Shown: positions 40,547 through 49,827, numbered from the stretch's first letter. The stretch is 64,000 bases of DNA from Solibacillus sp. FSL H8-0523 (GCF_038051985.1 NZ_CP150291.1:372001-436000); one strand, 5' to 3'. Notes: a model not told the origin generated them from the sequence alone. Made by a program: numbers and translations.

Positions 40547-40623
40547 GCGTTCGTAGCTCAATTGGATAGAGCATCTGACTACGAATCAGAAGGTTGTAGG
40601 TTCAAGTCCTGTCGAGCGCACCA
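40547..40623 (+). tRNA. tRNA-Arg (ACG)
   Basis: Anticodon loop CTACGAA, A34 expected to be edited to inosine; encoded CCA. Confidence 0.95.
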
Positions 40624-40676
40624 TTATTTTTGAAAAATATCTCAAGAGAAGTAAATAACAAGTTTAATATTATTGT

Positions 40677-40751
<75 letters not shown>

Positions 40752-40754
40752 AAT

Positions 40755-40830
40755 GGTCCCGTGGTGTAGCGGTTAACATGCCTGCCTGTCACGCAGGAGA
40801 TCGCCGGTTCGATCCCGGTCGGGACCGCCA
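40755..40830 (+). tRNA. tRNA-Asp (GTC)
   Basis: Anticodon loop CTGTCAC; encoded CCA. Confidence 0.95.
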
Positions 40831-40843
40831 TTTTTATTTTTAA

Positions 40844-40915
40844 GGCCCGTTGGTCAAGTGGTTAAGACACCGCCCTTTCACGGCGGTAACACGGGTTCGA
40901 ATCCCGTACGGGTCA
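40844..40915 (+). tRNA. tRNA-Glu (TTC)
   Basis: Anticodon loop CTTTCAC; acceptor GGCCCGT/ACGGGTC; CCA not encoded. Confidence 0.93.
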
Positions 40916-40920
40916 TATCT

Positions 40921-40952
40921 AAGTATGTAGCATAGTGCTACATACTTTTTTT
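40921..40952 (+). terminator. Terminator of the rRNA-tRNA operon
   Basis: AGTATGTAGCA / TGCTACATACT perfect hairpin followed by T7. Confidence 0.9.
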
Positions 40953-40984
40953 GTTTTTTAAAACTTATCTGCAAATAAGAAATA

Positions 40985-41685
40985 GAGAGATTAATTTAAA
41001 ATCATTTGGTTTTTCCCTTTATCCGTATGGGTATTTTGCCAATCATCCACATAAAGGGATTCAAACGGCCACGTATGTAGTAGATGGTGCGCTTACGTAT
41101 TATGATAATTTTTCGGGTTGTGGGCGTTTAGAAAAAAATGATTTTTAAATTATCACGTTAGGTAACGGCATTATTCATAATGAAGATCCAGATGTAGGGT
41201 ACGACCGCACGCGTGTTACAGCTATGGATTAGCTTAAGTCCTGAAAACAAAAAGCACCACGCAAGCAAGCTACGTCGATATTTTAAGTGGTACAACACCA
41301 CAAGTTGTGATGGACGGGGCAAAGGTCAATGTTAGCAGGGAATTTAGGAACGGTCACGCATCTCGAAAATCCAATGCCTGTTAATATTTACGAAGGTACA
41401 ATAACGGGTGAATTTGAGCTGCCGATTGCAAAAGGCTATAACAGTTACTTTTATGTATTAGTAGGGTCTGGGGTAGTAAGCGAGGAAGCAGTCGACACAT
41501 TTGATTTGACGCATTTTGAAGAAACAACTGATGCAAAGATAGTTCACATTACAGCAAATGAATCGATGCGCTTTTTATTCATTTCCGGGGAGCCGATTAA
41601 AGCACCTGTTGTCGTACGTGGGCGGTTTCAACAAGTATTTTTAGGTTATGAACACGGGGTAATTGTACCAAACCAACCAAAATAA
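40985..41685 (+). pseudogene. Pirin-family protein, broken by a stop and several frameshifts
   Basis: Pirin motifs can be followed across three frames. NHPHKGIQTATYVVDGALTYYDNFSG lies in frame 1 and ends at TAA 41146-41148. The same frame continues as ITLGNGIIHNEDPD. LQLWISLSPENKKHHA follows in frame 2 from 41216, SYVDILSGTTPQVVMDGAKV in frame 3, and AGNLGTVTHLENPMPVNIYEGT back in frame 1 to the stop at 41685. At least one nonsense change and three frameshifts are needed, and the N-terminal 40 or so residues are missing. The remains follow the tRNA cluster terminator, with no promoter seen. Iron-binding cupin histidines are still readable. Confidence 0.88.
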
Positions 41686-41686
41686 A

Positions 41687-41725
41687 AACGGGAATGACTC
41701 GACTTAGCGAGCATTCCCGTTTTTT
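41687..41725. terminator. Bidirectional terminator
   Basis: AACGGGAATG / CATTCCCGTT with A and T runs on both sides, between the pirin remnant and a minus-strand gene. Confidence 0.85.
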
Positions 41726-41728
41726 GCT

Positions 41729-41950
41729 TTAACGTTTTTGAACGGTGTTCCCTACAAAGAATTTCTTAATAAACGTCAAGCCTAAATTGAAGAGAAAAAT
41801 AATGAGTGCGATGCGGAAGAACGCGATGAAATATTGCCACAGCGTTGTGGAATCCGTAAATAACAGTGACATATCACTCACGAGTTCAAACGTAAAATAA
41901 CCTGCAATCCCAATAAAAAATATACCTGCAAAGAAATCTTTAATACTCAT
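41729..41950 (-). CDS. Small two-helix membrane protein, hypothetical
   Basis: 73 residues with two membrane helices (FFAGIFFIGIAGYFTFEL and FIAFFRIALIIFLFNLGLTF) and a basic tail. GGAGGTCA precedes the ATG. It lies 57 nt after trpA on the same strand with no clear terminator between, so it may be the last gene of the trp transcript. No family is recognised. Confidence 0.6.
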   Translation of the reverse strand: MSIKDFFAGIFFIGIAGYFTFELVSDMSLLFTDSTTLWQYFIAFFRIALIIFLFNLGLTFIKKFFVGNTVQKR

Positions 41951-42006
41951 CGTGTGACCTCCATTCGATAAGTGAATGATACCACATCAATTATTTGTAA
42001 AATAGC

Positions 42007-42786
42007 TTAAATCGACCCAACTTGCTTTGTTGCTTGTACGAGCGCTTCAATTGTTGCCCAATCATCTTCAAGAAGTGCCGTTACGATTTTACTGCCAACA
42101 ATCACTCCGTCGGCAATGTCGCCAAAGCTTTTCACATGCTCTGGTGTTGAAATTCCAAAGCCTGCTAATACCGGAATGGTGCTTACTTGTTTTAAACTTG
42201 CAAAGTGCTCGGCAAGCTGTGAGGCAAAGCTTGCACGTTCCCCAGTAATACCGTTTACCGTCACCGCATAAATAAAGCCTTCACTTGCTTCAGCTAATTT
42301 TTTTACACGCTCTGGAGGGCTCGTTAATGACACGAGCTGCACAAGTGCGATATCTTGCTGTTTTAGAGCAGGGTGAATGACGTCACGTTCCTCATATGGC
42401 ATATCCGGTACGATTAAGCCTTTAACCCCAGCAAGGCGCGCATCACGTGCAAACGCATCAATGCCATACGCTAAAATCGGATTTAAGTAGGTCATCACGA
42501 CAAGCGGTATCGTAATTTCATCGGCGAAGCTTGTTAACTGCGCGATGACTTTTTTTAACGTAACGCCACTTTTTAATGCACGTTCACCAGCTTGTTCAAT
42601 AACTGGGCCATCTGCAACCGGATCTGTAAACGGAATGCCGACTTCAATTGCGGAAACGCCTAATTGCTGTAATTTTAAAATCGTTGGCTTTAATGTTGCC
42701 AGTCCACCGTCACCCGCCATAATGTACGGGACGAATGCTTTGTTGCCAGCTTGCAAGACGTTTTCTAATTGTTGTTGTAATGTCAT
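42007..42786 (-). CDS. trpA: Tryptophan synthase alpha chain
   Basis: 259 residues. Catalytic acids lie in [17 protein letters not shown] and in [14 protein letters not shown]; phosphate-binding [10 protein letters not shown] and [10 protein letters not shown] close the barrel. It cleaves indole-3-glycerol phosphate and passes indole to TrpB. Start overlaps trpB stop by 4 nt. Confidence 0.96.
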   Translation of the reverse strand: MTLQQQLENVLQAGNKAFVPYIMAGDGGLATLKPTILKLQQLGVSAIEVGIPFTDPVADGPVIEQAGERALKSGVTLKKVIAQLTSFADEITIPLVVMTYLNPILAYGIDAFARDARLAGVKGLIVPDMPYEERDVIHPALKQQDIALVQLVSLTSPPERVKKLAEASEGFIYAVTVNGITGERASFASQLAEHFASLKQVSTIPVLAGFGISTPEHVKSFGDIADGVIVGSKIVTALLEDDWATIEALVQATKQVGSI

Positions 42787-43970
42787 ACGTGGTCACCTCC
42801 GAGCTTGTCCATTAATGTGTGTACGTCCTTATCCCCGCGGCCTGATAAGCACACGACAATGATTTCATCTTGCGGACGTGTTTTTGCAAATTCCGCTGCA
42901 TAGTAAATGGCATGTGCACTTTCTAATGCCGGTAAAATGCCTTCCGTTTCACATAGTAATTTCACACCTTCTAGTGCTTGGCTGTCAGTAACAGAAGGGT
43001 ACTGCGCACGGCCTGATTCATGTAAATGACAGTGCTCTGGGCCAACACCTGGGTAATCAAGCCCCGCTGAAATCGAATGTGCTTCCTGTACGAAGCCGTT
43101 GTCATCTTGTAATAAATACATAAGCGCCCCGTGAAGTACACCCGTTTTTCCGACATGAATAGCTGCGGCATGCTTGTCGGTATCAACACCTGCACCCGCT
43201 GCTTCAATGCCGTAAAGTGCGACGTCTGTATCTGCTACGAACGGATAGAACATGCCGATTGCGTTACTACCACCGCCGATGCAGGCGATGATTGTATCCG
43301 GCAGGCGACCTTCTTGTTGTAAAATTTGAGCACGTGTCTCATCACCAATGACACGCTGGAAATCACGCACAATCGTTGGGAATGGGTGAGGGCCAAGTGC
43401 CGAGCCTAAAATATAATGCGTATCGTCCACATGTGTTACCCAGTGGCGTAGTGCTTCGTTTACGGCATCTTTTAACGTAGCAGAGCCTTTTTCCACGGCA
43501 ACTACCTTTGTACCAAGGAGCTCCATACGAAATACGTTGAGCTGCTGACGGCGTACATCTTCTGCGCCCATATAGACAATGCATTCCATATCAAGTAATG
43601 CACAAGCCGTTGCTGTAGCAACCCCGTGCTGTCCTGCACCTGTTTCGGCAACGATTTTCTTTTTCCCCATGCGCTTCGCAAGTAGGGCCTGACCGATTGC
43701 GTTATTAATTTTATGTGCACCGGTATGGTTTAAGTCTTCACGCTTTAAGTAAATTTTCGCACCGCCCATTTTCGCGCTTAAACGTTCTGCGTAATAAAGT
43801 GGTGTTTCCCGGCCAACGTATTGCTTTAAGTAATAATTCAGCTCTTCTTGAAAGCTGGGATCATTTTTTGCTTCTTCATATGCTGCTTCTAATTCGGCTA
43901 ATGGGGTCATTAATGTTTCCGGGACAAATTGTCCACCGAACTGTCCGAAGCGTCCTTTTAATACTGTCAT
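42783..43970 (-). CDS. trpB: Tryptophan synthase beta chain
   Basis: 395 residues. The PLP lysine is in [12 protein letters not shown], followed by [13 protein letters not shown] and the phosphate-binding [15 protein letters not shown]. It condenses indole with serine to tryptophan. It overlaps trpF and trpA by 4 nt each. Confidence 0.97.
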   Translation of the reverse strand: MTVLKGRFGQFGGQFVPETLMTPLAELEAAYEEAKNDPSFQEELNYYLKQYVGRETPLYYAERLSAKMGGAKIYLKREDLNHTGAHKINNAIGQALLAKRMGKKKIVAETGAGQHGVATATACALLDMECIVYMGAEDVRRQQLNVFRMELLGTKVVAVEKGSATLKDAVNEALRHWVTHVDDTHYILGSALGPHPFPTIVRDFQRVIGDETRAQILQQEGRLPDTIIACIGGGSNAIGMFYPFVADTDVALYGIEAAGAGVDTDKHAAAIHVGKTGVLHGALMYLLQDDNGFVQEAHSISAGLDYPGVGPEHCHLHESGRAQYPSVTDSQALEGVKLLCETEGILPALESAHAIYYAAEFAKTRPQDEIIVVCLSGRGDKDVHTLMDKLGGDHV

Positions 43971-44587
43971 AAAATCAGTTCTCCTTTCGCGCGTTCCACG
44001 AAACTTTTAATTTTGTCCGAACTTTTACGTCCATCTACCTCAACACCGCTCGAAACATCGACGGCAAACGGCTCTACTAACATAATCGCAATGCCAACGT
44101 TTTCTTCGGTTAAGCCACCAGCTAAAATGACTTTATCTAATAAAATACTGACGTCATCTAATAGAGTCCAATCGAAAGAGTGGCCACTACCACCGCGGAA
44201 ATCACTTCCAGGTGCATCAAATAAATAGTAATCGACGTCATAAGTCGCCGCACGCTCTACATCTGCTTGTGTGCGAATCGAAAAGGCTTTAATCGCAGGA
44301 AGACCAATTGCTTTAATTTCCTCAGCAGATTCATCACCGTGGTATTGAATATAATCTAATCCTACTTGTGAGGCGATTTGTTTAATCGTTTCGGCATCTT
44401 CGTTGACAAACACGCCAACTTTTTTCACGTTTGCTGGGATATGTGCTACGAGTTCAACGGCCTGTTCTACCGTAATCCGGCGCTTACTCGGTGCAAACAT
44501 GAGTCCAATAAAGTCCGCTCCTGCCGCGACTGCTGACTCAACATGCTCGACTTCTTTTAATCCGCAAATTTTTACTTTTGTCATCAT
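43967..44587 (-). CDS. trpF: Phosphoribosylanthranilate isomerase
   Basis: 206 residues. [12 protein letters not shown] carries the catalytic cysteine, [12 protein letters not shown] the catalytic aspartate, and [11 protein letters not shown] and [13 protein letters not shown] the phosphate sites. Overlaps trpC and trpB by 4 nt. Confidence 0.95.
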   Translation of the reverse strand: MMTKVKICGLKEVEHVESAVAAGADFIGLMFAPSKRRITVEQAVELVAHIPANVKKVGVFVNEDAETIKQIASQVGLDYIQYHGDESAEEIKAIGLPAIKAFSIRTQADVERAATYDVDYYLFDAPGSDFRGGSGHSFDWTLLDDVSILLDKVILAGGLTEENVGIAIMLVEPFAVDVSSGVEVDGRKSSDKIKSFVERAKGELIL

Positions 44588-45375
44588 TGTTCGCCAACCT
44601 TTGCTGAAAGTTCGATTTTTAGTGCTTTTAATGCCGCTTGTACATCGCCACTACGCATGAGTGATTCGCCAACTAATACACCTTTTGCACCTGCTTCGGC
44701 AACATAACGCGCATCGTCTTCATTCCAAATCCCGCTTTCGCTAATAAACGCGATTGTTGACGAGGGAACGTGTGTCGCAATGTCACGTGTCGTTTCAAGT
44801 GACACCTCAAATGTTTTTAAATTTCGATTGTTTACGCCAATAATCTTTGCATCAATCGCTACGGCACGCTGTAATTCTTCCACGTCATGTACCTCAACAA
44901 GTACTTCTAAGCCAAGGTTTGTGGCATACGTATGAAGCGCTTGTAACGCTTCATCGGTTAACGCCGCTACAATAAGTAACACAACAGAGGCCCCAGCCGC
45001 TTTCGCATAATCCAGCTGGACTTCATGAATGATGAAGTCCTTACACAAAACAGGGATATTGACCGCTTGTGCAACAGCATTTAAATCATCGAAGCTTCCC
45101 TTGAAAAAGGCTTGTTCTGTCAACACCGAAATGCAGGCAGCTCCGGCTAACTCGTATTGCGTCGCTTGCTCAACAGGATCGATATGTGTCGCAATATCCC
45201 CTTGAGAAGGGGAGGCACGTTTCATTTCAGAAATGACTTGTAACGTGTTCGTACTGCGTAATGTTTCGTATAGGGAAGGGCGCACTTTTGTAATACTTGG
45301 AAAGCTTGGTGCATTGGCAAGTAGCCCTGGAAGTTCTGATTTTTTTTGTTCGATAATTTTATTTAAAATGGTCAT
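44584..45375 (-). CDS. trpC: Indole-3-glycerol phosphate synthase
   Basis: 263 residues. VISEMKRASPSQGDI, LCKDFIIHEVQL, GVNNRNLKTFEV and FISESGIWNEDD are the standard motifs with catalytic Lys and Glu residues. Overlaps trpD by 4 nt. Confidence 0.95.
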   Translation of the reverse strand: MTILNKIIEQKKSELPGLLANAPSFPSITKVRPSLYETLRSTNTLQVISEMKRASPSQGDIATHIDPVEQATQYELAGAACISVLTEQAFFKGSFDDLNAVAQAVNIPVLCKDFIIHEVQLDYAKAAGASVVLLIVAALTDEALQALHTYATNLGLEVLVEVHDVEELQRAVAIDAKIIGVNNRNLKTFEVSLETTRDIATHVPSSTIAFISESGIWNEDDARYVAEAGAKGVLVGESLMRSGDVQAALKALKIELSAKVGEQ

Positions 45376-46418
45376 GTTAACGATTCCTCCTCAGCGACTT
45401 GTTGACTATAAGCCACCACATTTTCTAGCTTTTCAAGTGCACGACCTGAAAGAATGCTGTCTTTTGCAAGCTCGATGCCTTCTTTCATCGTGTCGGCTAG
45501 GCCGTATGCAAAAAAGCCAATGCCTGCATTTAACACAACCGTATCGAAATACACGCTTTGTTTCCCTTTTAATAGATCGCGCATAATTATCGCGTTTTCT
45601 TGAGGGGTCCCGCCACGAATCGCGGAGAGGGGCTGCTGTGTTAAGCCAACATCCTCAGCGCGTAATTTAAACGGAATAATGTCGCCACGGTCGAGTAACA
45701 CGAATGTATTTTCACCGGCTAGTGACGCTTCGTCCATTCCTTGAGAACCCGATACGACAATCGCGCGCTCGCGACCTAGCATATGGAGCACCTCAGCGTA
45801 ATCCGTTGTGAAATTTGGTCGGTTAATGCCGACGAATTGTGTTTTAAGTGGCACCGGATTTGTCAGCGGTCCGACTAAATTGAAAATCGTTGGCACACCG
45901 AGTGCTTGTCGAACTTCGCCGATGCGCTTGAGTTTTGGGTGCATATTCGGCGCATGTAAAAAGGCAATGCCGTGTGTTTGTAAAAGCTCGGTCGTTTGCG
46001 CAGTGTTCGGTAACAGCGTAATGCCAAGTGCTTCTAACACATCTGAGCTCCCTGAAGCACTCGAAATTTTACGATTGCCGTGTTTTGCCACTAAAATCCC
46101 GCCACCTGCTAGTACGAAAGCCGACGTTGTACTAATATTGAAGCTTTGTAAACCGTCACCACCTGTACCGCAGTTGTCGATGTAAATCCCTTCTGGTGCA
46201 TCGACTGCGACTGCGTGCGACTTCATGACATGCGCTAAGCCGGCCACTTCATGGGCCGTGACACCTTTATCGTTCATCGCTATTAAAAAGGAAGCAATGT
46301 GTTCTTTTGGTGTTTGTTCGTTAAATATGATTTCTGCGGCTTGCTGCATTTCGTCGAAAATTAAATGCTCACGGCGCGCAAGTTGCTCGATATATGGAAG
46401 TAAAGACATTGAATTCAT
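45372..46418 (-). CDS. trpD: Anthranilate phosphoribosyltransferase
   Basis: 348 residues. DNCGTGGDGLQSFNIST is the phosphoribosyl-pyrophosphate loop; KHGNRKISSASGSSDVLEALG is the second signature; VSGSQGMDEAS lies near the anthranilate site. It joins anthranilate and PRPP. Overlaps trpE by 4 nt. Confidence 0.95.
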   Translation of the reverse strand: MNSMSLLPYIEQLARREHLIFDEMQQAAEIIFNEQTPKEHIASFLIAMNDKGVTAHEVAGLAHVMKSHAVAVDAPEGIYIDNCGTGGDGLQSFNISTTSAFVLAGGGILVAKHGNRKISSASGSSDVLEALGITLLPNTAQTTELLQTHGIAFLHAPNMHPKLKRIGEVRQALGVPTIFNLVGPLTNPVPLKTQFVGINRPNFTTDYAEVLHMLGRERAIVVSGSQGMDEASLAGENTFVLLDRGDIIPFKLRAEDVGLTQQPLSAIRGGTPQENAIIMRDLLKGKQSVYFDTVVLNAGIGFFAYGLADTMKEGIELAKDSILSGRALEKLENVVAYSQQVAEEESLT

Positions 46419-47392
46419 CCTTTCATCAGCGCCTCAAAGGGCACGCCTGCTTGATTTGTACGAATATGTGCACGGTTACCTGTAATCGTGATTATATTTT
46501 CGGGTGTTGTGAAATCGACCTGGCCATTAAAGCCGATATAGCCGATTAATCCTTGTGCTGGCTTCAGCGCTTTTACGACATCAATCGCATGGAGCGTTGG
46601 ATTTAAATTACCGTGTTGAATGGTATTTACAGTTTGGCTAGTACCTTGGCAAAAACGTTCAATTGAAGGAGCCTGGTCAGTTGCTGATAGGGTACCATCT
46701 CGAACTTGTAAATAGTTGTTTTCCGATGTACCAACAACGGTGCAATCATCAAAATCGATGTAGTACATATATGGTGCTGCGTGTTCGATGCGCAGTTTAC
46801 GATACAGTGCAAACGCATCACCTGAGAATGTTGCCCCGTACACACCGTCTTGCTGAAGCTCGGGTGTGTGGAGCGCATACGTTGTTTCTTGTGGTGTCTG
46901 ATTCGCAAACAATTCTTCGATAAATGCATCGATATTAGGCGTGACTTCTTCTGCTTCAATATTTGTATGGAACACTGCGATTTCATCGGTTAAATGATCA
47001 AAAATGATGAGCGTGTCATACACATGGAACTCAAGCTCGGGTAAATCGTTTGTCAGCGCATTGATGTAGCCAATGCCACCACCTGTAAACGGATATTCTG
47101 TATGGGAAGTAATGCGCGGCATCACTTGTTTTAATAAGGAAATGAGCTCGCCTTCATAGGTATAGTGTTTGTTTGTTAAATGCGACGTATCGATTAGTTG
47201 TTCTTGTTCGCCACGATACGTTTTTCGAGGACTAGTGCCAATAAACGAATAGCGTCCGTGCCCTTCATATTTCATTGAGCTTTCTAATAAAAATTTTCGC
47301 TCACCGTGTAAGCGTTGGAAAATTGAAATTGGTGTTAATAAATCTCCGTTGACCTTTTTCATGGACGTACGAAAACGCTGTTTAATGGACAT
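46415..47392 (-). CDS. trpE: TrpE-like protein, shortened and lacking most of the chorismate-binding core
   Basis: Start ATG 47392 has GAGGAG upstream. The protein has only 325 residues against about 460-515 for TrpE. The N-terminal half is recognisable (TPISIFQRLHGERKFLLES, RYSFIGTSP). LYRKLRIEHAAPYMYYIDFDD and GYIGFNGQVDF match the usual YRxLRxxNPSPYMYY and GYIGFNGxxD regions. Missing are the AGDIFQ-VLSQ segment, the GTRxRG motif, the MLVDLGRND block with its metal-binding glutamates, the SHVMH catalytic-histidine segment, GTxSGAPK and AGAGIVADS. The reading frame is open throughout. Anthranilate synthase activity is not expected. trpG is absent from the operon. It keeps its T-box, RBS and 4-nt overlap with trpD. 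Confidence 0.8.
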   Translation of the reverse strand: MSIKQRFRTSMKKVNGDLLTPISIFQRLHGERKFLLESSMKYEGHGRYSFIGTSPRKTYRGEQEQLIDTSHLTNKHYTYEGELISLLKQVMPRITSHTEYPFTGGGIGYINALTNDLPELEFHVYDTLIIFDHLTDEIAVFHTNIEAEEVTPNIDAFIEELFANQTPQETTYALHTPELQQDGVYGATFSGDAFALYRKLRIEHAAPYMYYIDFDDCTVVGTSENNYLQVRDGTLSATDQAPSIERFCQGTSQTVNTIQHGNLNPTLHAIDVVKALKPAQGLIGYIGFNGQVDFTTPENIITITGNRAHIRTNQAGVPFEALMKG

Positions 47393-47423
47393 CTCGTTAC
47401 ACTCCTCTAAAATTAAATGAAAT

Positions 47424-47725
47424 AAAAAAAACGCCCTCAGCAAAGGAATACCTTTGCTGAGGACGATAATAGACCGCGTTGCCACCTCGATTGAAGTAAT
47501 AAATACTTCCACTTAAACCTGATAACGGCAGGGAACCGTCCGCCAACTAATGCTAGCAGCTTTCGTAAGGCCCATTCACATGTATCGCTTCGCGCATTTC
47601 CACCAGCCATGCGCTCTCTAAAGAAACGAAAATCATGTTACTTTTCTTACTCGACAATTTACTTTGCTCAACTCAAGACGGTGGTTATGCTATCACAACC
47701 TGCTACCGTGAAAAATAGAATAAAC
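47424..47725 (-). ncRNA. T-box riboswitch (tryptophan specifier) of the trp operon
   Basis: On the minus strand the leader has the Stem I stretch AGAGAGCGCATGGCTGGTGG. A specifier loop follows, reading GAA-TGG-GCC, with TGG (Trp) at 47574-47572. The conserved T-box AGGTGGCAACGCGG lies at 47487-47474. A terminator CGTCCTCAGCAAAGG / CCTTTGCTGAGGGCG with T8 lies at 47465-47424. Uncharged tRNA-Trp should pair with both regions and allow readthrough into trpE. Confidence 0.93.
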
Positions 47726-47727
47726 TT

Positions 47728-47755
47728 ATTCTAACACCGAAATTAAAAAAGTCAA
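47728..47755 (-). promoter_or_regulatory. Promoter of the trp T-box transcript
   Basis: TTGACT (47755-47750), a 16-nt spacer and TAGAAT (47733-47728). Confidence 0.7.
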
Positions 47756-47787
47756 ACAATTCTAAAAAGTTTTGGTAGGAAAATAAA

Positions 47788-47815
47788 AACCAGCTAGCAA
47801 AATGGCTAACTGGTG
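47788..47815 (-). terminator. Terminator of queT
   Basis: ACCAGTTAGC / GCTAGCTGGT followed by TTTTATTTT on the minus strand. Confidence 0.75.
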
Positions 47816-47822
47816 AAACGAT

Positions 47823-48305
47823 CTATAGTAATTTTTTAAAATCAAGACGTTTATTTAATGTGTACATAATCGGTGCGCCGACAGCTAATACGACGAATTC
47901 GCCCGCAGCAACGGTTAGCCATGTCCAGAAGAACGGCAACTCTAATGCTAAATTTAACTCAAAGGCGATGATGAACATCGTAAAAGTAAACAGCAGTGTA
48001 TTAATGACAAGACGCGCGATAATGTTTTTCACAAATTTGCAGATTAAAAGAAACAGACCGATTGTGACAATAGAGTGAGTTACCCCAAACACTAAGTCAT
48101 ACCAGCCAAGCGGCGAGAATAGATTCGCAATGAATACCCCTAAAATAATACCACCTGCAAAGCGTGGATTAAATGCCACTAAATGATTAAACATTTCAGA
48201 AACACGGAATTGGACCTCCGTAAATCCGAACGGTGCAACGAGCATTGTGACAGCAATATATAATGCTGCAATAATACCAGTCGTTGCCATAAATTTGACT
48301 TTCAT
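47823..48305 (-). CDS. queT: QueT-type queuosine precursor transporter
   Basis: 160 residues with five to six helices; ATG 48305 with AGGAGG 8 nt upstream (an upstream in-frame TTG overlaps less well). VQFRVSEMFNHLVAFNPRFAGG and ANLFSPLGWYDLVFGV are typical of QueT, the substrate-binding S component of an energy-coupling (ECF) transporter for preQ1 or related precursors. The preQ1 riboswitch directly upstream supports the substrate. Confidence 0.92.
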   Translation of the reverse strand: MKVKFMATTGIIAALYIAVTMLVAPFGFTEVQFRVSEMFNHLVAFNPRFAGGIILGVFIANLFSPLGWYDLVFGVTHSIVTIGLFLLICKFVKNIIARLVINTLLFTFTMFIIAFELNLALELPFFWTWLTVAAGEFVVLAVGAPIMYTLNKRLDFKKLL

Positions 48306-48314
48306 ATTCAATTC

Positions 48315-48352
48315 CTCCTAGTTTTTTTACGTGGGATGGTTGCGAACCACGA
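48315..48352 (-). ncRNA. PreQ1-I riboswitch upstream of queT
   Basis: Minus strand: GTGGTTCGCAACCATCCCAC forms the P1 hairpin region, followed by the A-rich AAAAAAACTAG tail that ends at the AGGAGG ribosome-binding site. This is the compact class I preQ1 aptamer. Ligand binding should sequester the ribosome-binding site. Confidence 0.85.
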
Positions 48353-48365
48353 TAAAGAAAGTGCA

Positions 48366-48394
48366 ATCATAGCAAGATTGTAGGAGAAAGTAAA
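48366..48394 (-). promoter_or_regulatory. Promoter of queT
   Basis: TTTACT (48394-48389), 17-nt spacer, TATGAT (48371-48366). Confidence 0.7.
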
Positions 48395-48553
48395 GATGTG
48401 TAAGTGCGTTCTTGAATAGTCGAAACATTCAATAATAATTAAGGGGGAATAACATTTTACCTATCATCAATAACGAGGGTATAGTAAAATAAGGAAGTTA
48501 ATGTAATTATTTGTATTTAATTTAAAATCTATTAAGTATTGGAGAGGAATCAC

Positions 48554-49378
48554 ATGAGTATTATTGAAGCGTTAGCAACATCCGTTCCGTACATCCATAT
48601 GGCAATGAAAGGTGAAGCCATTGTAGCTGTTGTCGATAAAGAAACAGAAATTGTGATGAAATATTTAGCAGGCAAGCGTGTCGATTCAGGTTATAAGGAT
48701 GGTCAAAAGATAAATCCGAATGATTCGAACGTATATATTGCATTTAGCGGTAGAAATGCAGATGTCGTCATTCCAAAAGATGTATACGGCGTGCCGATTA
48801 ATGCTTTTTCATTTCCAATTCGAGAAGGCAATCGTGTCGTTGGTGCATTAGCGTTCGGTTTACCAATCGATAACGAAGTGGAATTAGAGCATTATATGGA
48901 AGATATGGAGCGCATCATTAATAATCTACAAGATAATGTACATACACTGGCATCGCATTCTGAGCAGCTTGCCGCAACAAGTGAAGAGATCGACAAGCAA
49001 ACACAAGTAGCACTGGATGATGCAGAAAAATCAAATGGTGTAACATCATTAATAAAAAGTATTTCACGTCAAACAAACTTACTTGGCTTGAATGCCTCAA
49101 TCGAAGCAGCACGCGCGGGTCAGCATGGCGCTGGCTTTAATATCGTTGCACAAGAGGTTCGTAAATTATCATTTGAAACATCAACAGCAACAGAAAATAT
49201 CGAAAAATCACTCCATAATATCAACACCAACCTAACGCAATTAAAGCAAAACATGGGGCAAGTTAATTCAGCAACAGGCGAACAAGCGAAGCTCATTCAA
49301 GACTTCAGCGAAATTATTGAAGAGTTAAGTGGCTTAAGTAAAGAAATGAAAACATTTATGCATAAGGCATTGCAATAA
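48554..49378 (+). CDS. Soluble methyl-accepting chemotaxis-type protein
   Basis: 274 residues from ATG 48554 (GGAGAGG 6 nt upstream). There is no membrane helix. A small N-terminal sensory domain (1-125, with [16 protein letters not shown] and [23 protein letters not shown]) resembles a PAS/GAF-like fold. The signalling part is short, with the tip [26 protein letters not shown]. Such cytoplasmic receptors act on CheA or regulate other processes. The signal sensed is unknown. Confidence 0.8.
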   Translation: MSIIEALATSVPYIHMAMKGEAIVAVVDKETEIVMKYLAGKRVDSGYKDGQKINPNDSNVYIAFSGRNADVVIPKDVYGVPINAFSFPIREGNRVVGALAFGLPIDNEVELEHYMEDMERIINNLQDNVHTLASHSEQLAATSEEIDKQTQVALDDAEKSNGVTSLIKSISRQTNLLGLNASIEAARAGQHGAGFNIVAQEVRKLSFETSTATENIEKSLHNINTNLTQLKQNMGQVNSATGEQAKLIQDFSEIIEELSGLSKEMKTFMHKALQ

Positions 49379-49387
49379 GAGAACGAA

Positions 49388-49424
49388 CGACGAATGAATG
49401 CAAAAAACATTCATTCGTTTTTTG
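49388..49424 (+). terminator. Terminator of the soluble receptor gene
   Basis: ACGAATGAATG / CATTCATTCGT and T6. Confidence 0.9.
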
Positions 49425-49480
49425 TGTTAAGGAAATTATAGATTATCGCATTGTGGATAACTTTGTATAAAGTTTTCTCT

Positions 49481-49660
49481 ACGTCCAGGCTAAAACGCCA
49501 GCCCCTCGGACATTTCAAACCCTCCTGCAAAAGTGGTGAAGCATTTACTTTTGCGTCGGGCCCTCCAATGTCTGAGGCTCACACGACGTGAGTCATGTCG
49601 GTCATGCCACATGGATGTGGCGTTTTGAACGATCGGGGCTTGACGGGCGTTTTAGCGCTT
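49481..49660. repeat. Structured cloverleaf-like intergenic element, copy C
   Basis: Outer arms GGCTAAAACGCC-AGCCCC (49488-49505) and GGGGCT-GGCGTTTTAGC (49635-49656) enclose three hairpin arms. First, GACATT/AATGTC around GCAAAAGT (49527-49534) / ACTTTTGC (49547-49554). Second, CTCAC-ACGAC-GTGAG (49578-49592). Third, GCCACAT / ATGTGGC (49606-49612, 49615-49621). The last two hairpins recur in copy B read on the minus strand. GC-rich compared with its flanks. Confidence 0.7.
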
Positions 49661-49729
49661 TTGTTCATGAAATCGACAAAGTAGACTGCTAAATTGCAAA
49701 AATTGAATTCAGAACATTCTAAATGTTAT

Positions 49730-49802
49730 TGACTATCTGAAAGTGAAGGAGTAAGATATTTTTAAACATACTTCAACGAGTTGAAGTGTAACGCTTTAAC
49801 TC
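49730..49802 (+). promoter_or_regulatory. Promoter and leader hairpins of the ABC transporter operon
   Basis: TTGACT (49730-49735), 16-nt spacer, TAAGAT (49752-49757). The leader holds ACTTCAAC (49770-49777) / GTTGAAGT (49780-49787) and an overlapping alternative stem GAGTTGAAG (49778-49786) / CTTTAACTC (49794-49802). Confidence 0.5.
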
Positions 49803-49827
49803 GACAGAGAAAATAGGGGGATAAAAC

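Noticed and set aside
40274..40561. 95-residue minus-strand frame across the tRNA cluster
   Set aside because: It is antisense to tRNA genes; such frames are frequent annotation errors.
49481..49660. Element C as 6S RNA, RNase P RNA or SRP RNA
   Set aside because: The multi-arm fold does not match the long rod of 6S, and the conserved cores of RNase P and SRP RNA are absent.
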